Shown: one piece after another, positions 15,416 to 16,854 of the stretch
Numbering within the stretch: the stretch's first letter is position 1
How the letters are laid out: each line of letters starts with the position of its first letter
DNA from: Pleurotus djamor
Lineage: Eukaryota > Basidiomycota > Agaricomycetes > Agaricales > Pleurotaceae
DNA: 16,854 nt
Direction: 5' to 3'
Assembly: GCA_029747585.1 (NCBI GenBank)
Contig: JAPEVF010000955.1
Location: forward strand, 1-16,854
Translations under genes and position numbers: made by a program
The notes under the pieces: generated by a model
What the model was told of the DNA's origin: nothing
The model's input: the letters and a program-made list of their open reading frames with translations, nothing else
The model's database searches: none

Positions 15416-16852
15416 CTACTCGATGAGCATCTGTTGGCCCATGCTCACTGCAGACCTTTCGTACAGCATGAGCGCAATTAAAGCCCCACCAGCTCCCGCA
15501 AGGGCGGGTGGAATGGATCCCGACATCTCTTGGAGTATGGATAATAACTTCCTCAAAACTTCGGTTCTAAAGGAAGGTTCGATCGTCGGCTGTCTCCAAA
15601 AAACCGGATTCAGGACCGAGGCGTAGAGAACGGAAAACGGAGCCGATGGTAGGTTCAATATCGTTGTCTTGATAACTTGACGTTGGTTTTAAGGTAACAA
15701 TCAGCACGGAAGCGTAGGGAAGTATGAGAGTAACATACTATGTTGATCTCCGGCGACCTGGTTGATTTCTGAAGACGTGATAGTGACGCCTTGTGCGGAG
15801 TTCATTAACTCAAAGGAAGGATTGCCTGTCCTACCCTCGGGGCGTCTGGGCTCAGTTATGGGCTCAGGTGCTGGCTCCGACTCTTTGGGGTCGGATGTGT
15901 GCTGGGGTGGAGTCTCAGGTGTAGCTTGATCTGATATCGTTTAGAGTATTCACATCAGGCGATGAACTGAGTCCTCACCACTTTCCGGAACAGGTGTCAG
16001 CCGTGTCGGCTTGTTGTCGTCAAAATTTGCAGTAGGAGCATCCGGTGGTGCTACAGCCTCTGCTGGACTTCGGATACTCCATTTGCTGGTAGGTTCGAAA
16101 TGGGCATTGTGTGTCTCCAGTTTGCGGCCTGTCAAAGAAGCCATTTTCTTTGCGCACAGAGTGATTCCTTGGAACAACATCTGCCAGTCCAGGAGCCGCC
16201 GATCTCGGGAGTTAAGATCATACAATGCATCCAACAAGCGGCTGATCACCGATGTTGAAGCCGATTGCTCCCATCTTTCCGTAGCTCGAGAAGCTGTTTC
16301 CCAAATGAGCTCGGTTTGCTTATTTGAAAGGGAGGAAGGAAATGGATTGTACGTCTCTAGAACCTTTAATGTAGACTCCAATATCTGGAGACACTGGTGT
16401 AGGGGATACTTTTTACTCAGCTCCGCCCGATAGTCGCTGCGTGAATATAAACTTGGCATTGTGCAATCCTGTGGAAATTGAAGCGAAAAGATGCCCGCAG
16501 GTACCTTATGGTTGTGACCTCCGTCCCACTGTTGCTCTGTGAAGACAACCATCACAAGTGCCTCATGGCAGCTGCGAAGGAGCCGTCGCTTCAAAGGGAC
16601 CTCTACCTGCACCTCAGCGACCCGATGGTTGAAGTATTGGAGCAATCGCCTCACGGCTACGTTCAATTCAGGTACCTCATCATCGTAGCGTTCGAGCCAT
16701 TGCTTCTTGTGCACCTCCGCCACATGTACCTCGACCGCAGGTACTGCCTCTCTGCTTGAAATCGATTCCCTTGACTGCATATTTGTGAGTTCATCATCGA
16801 ACCGACGTTGCATATGGTGAACACGACGGGATGCCAAGTAGAATCTTCCCAT
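15416..16852 (-). CDS. Three-exon fungal gene with an INQVAGDQ motif, at least 441 residues, function unknown
   Basis: Exons are 16852-15979, 15930-15739 and 15675-15416. Intron 1 (15931-15978, 48 nt) has GTGAGG, CTAAAC and ATCAG; intron 2 (15676-15738, 63 nt) has GTATGT, GCTGATT and GTCAAG. Both splice in phase, joining three frames that each read like protein. Exon 1 is helical and charged (VPLKRRLLRSCHEALVMVV, WIVSR-type helices, LLDALYDLNSRDRRLLDW). Exon 2 is a Pro/Glu-rich linker ending GVTITSSEINQVAGDQ, and exon 3 continues IIKTTILN, then helices and a small hydrophobic stretch (PALAGAGGALIALMLY) near the C-terminus. The motif matches the start of the gene at 9295. I know no function. 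The ATG at 16850-16852 lies at the window edge, so the gene may extend further. An internal ATG near 16460 is an alternative start. No signal peptide is visible. Confidence 0.7.
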
Positions 16853-16854
16853 AA

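Noticed and set aside
16469..16504. 36-nt GT-AG segment in exon 1 of the right-edge gene
   Set aside because: It has a nice CCACAG end but is shorter than the introns normally spliced in fungi, and the frame is open through it.
1..16854. tRNA, rRNA, CRISPR array or replication origin
   Set aside because: I looked for tRNA T-loop words with matching arms, regularly spaced direct repeats with spacers, and rRNA-like blocks, and saw none.

Overview
The window looks like nuclear DNA of a filamentous basidiomycete, most likely an agaricomycete. Evidence: short GT-AG introns of about 48-79 nt with CTRAY branch sites, a Ty3/gypsy retrotransposon with the basidiomycete-type DUF4100-like and retropepsin arrangement, a LINE tail of the kind common in agaricomycetes, and two host-type genes sharing an N-x-VAG-x-Q motif. 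It is a transposon-rich accessory region, with no bacterial-style operons and no tRNA, rRNA or CRISPR that I can see.

Layout. About 1-5190 is a minus-strand Ty3/gypsy element. A gag-protease reading frame (4040-5179) overlaps by ATGA a pol frame carrying RT, RNase H and integrase (344-4043). Pol is interrupted at an ambiguous base (1545) and by one in-frame TGA (1382-1384). The gag N-terminus and 5' LTR are not recognisable. About 5476-6340 holds exon-like pieces of an unrecognised minus-strand gene. Its upstream edge abuts an AT-rich 1.38 kb element (6339-7715) with 13-bp perfect terminal inverted repeats and no transposase, apparently a non-autonomous DNA transposon. About 7740-8060 is a dispersed repeat whose relative lies at 14575-14870.

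From 8465 to 9295 there is a minus-strand gene of unknown function with a TATA box. About 270 bp upstream of its ATG sits a 5'-truncated LINE (9566-10133) with a TAAA-type tail and a perfect 18-bp target-site duplication. From 10152 to about 15400 there is no convincing long gene, only degenerate repeats, 12-nt minisatellite cores and several good intron signals joining short exon-like frames at roughly 0.9-1.0 kb intervals. The right edge (15416-16852) holds the best host gene: a three-exon minus-strand gene of at least 441 codons, function unknown, carrying the motif shared with the 8465-9295 gene.

The host genes show no sign of a joint pathway. The story is successive insertion: gypsy, LINE and TIR element in or beside poorly conserved host genes. 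All five N bases lie beside homopolymers, which suggests sequencing ambiguity and explains the pol frame change.
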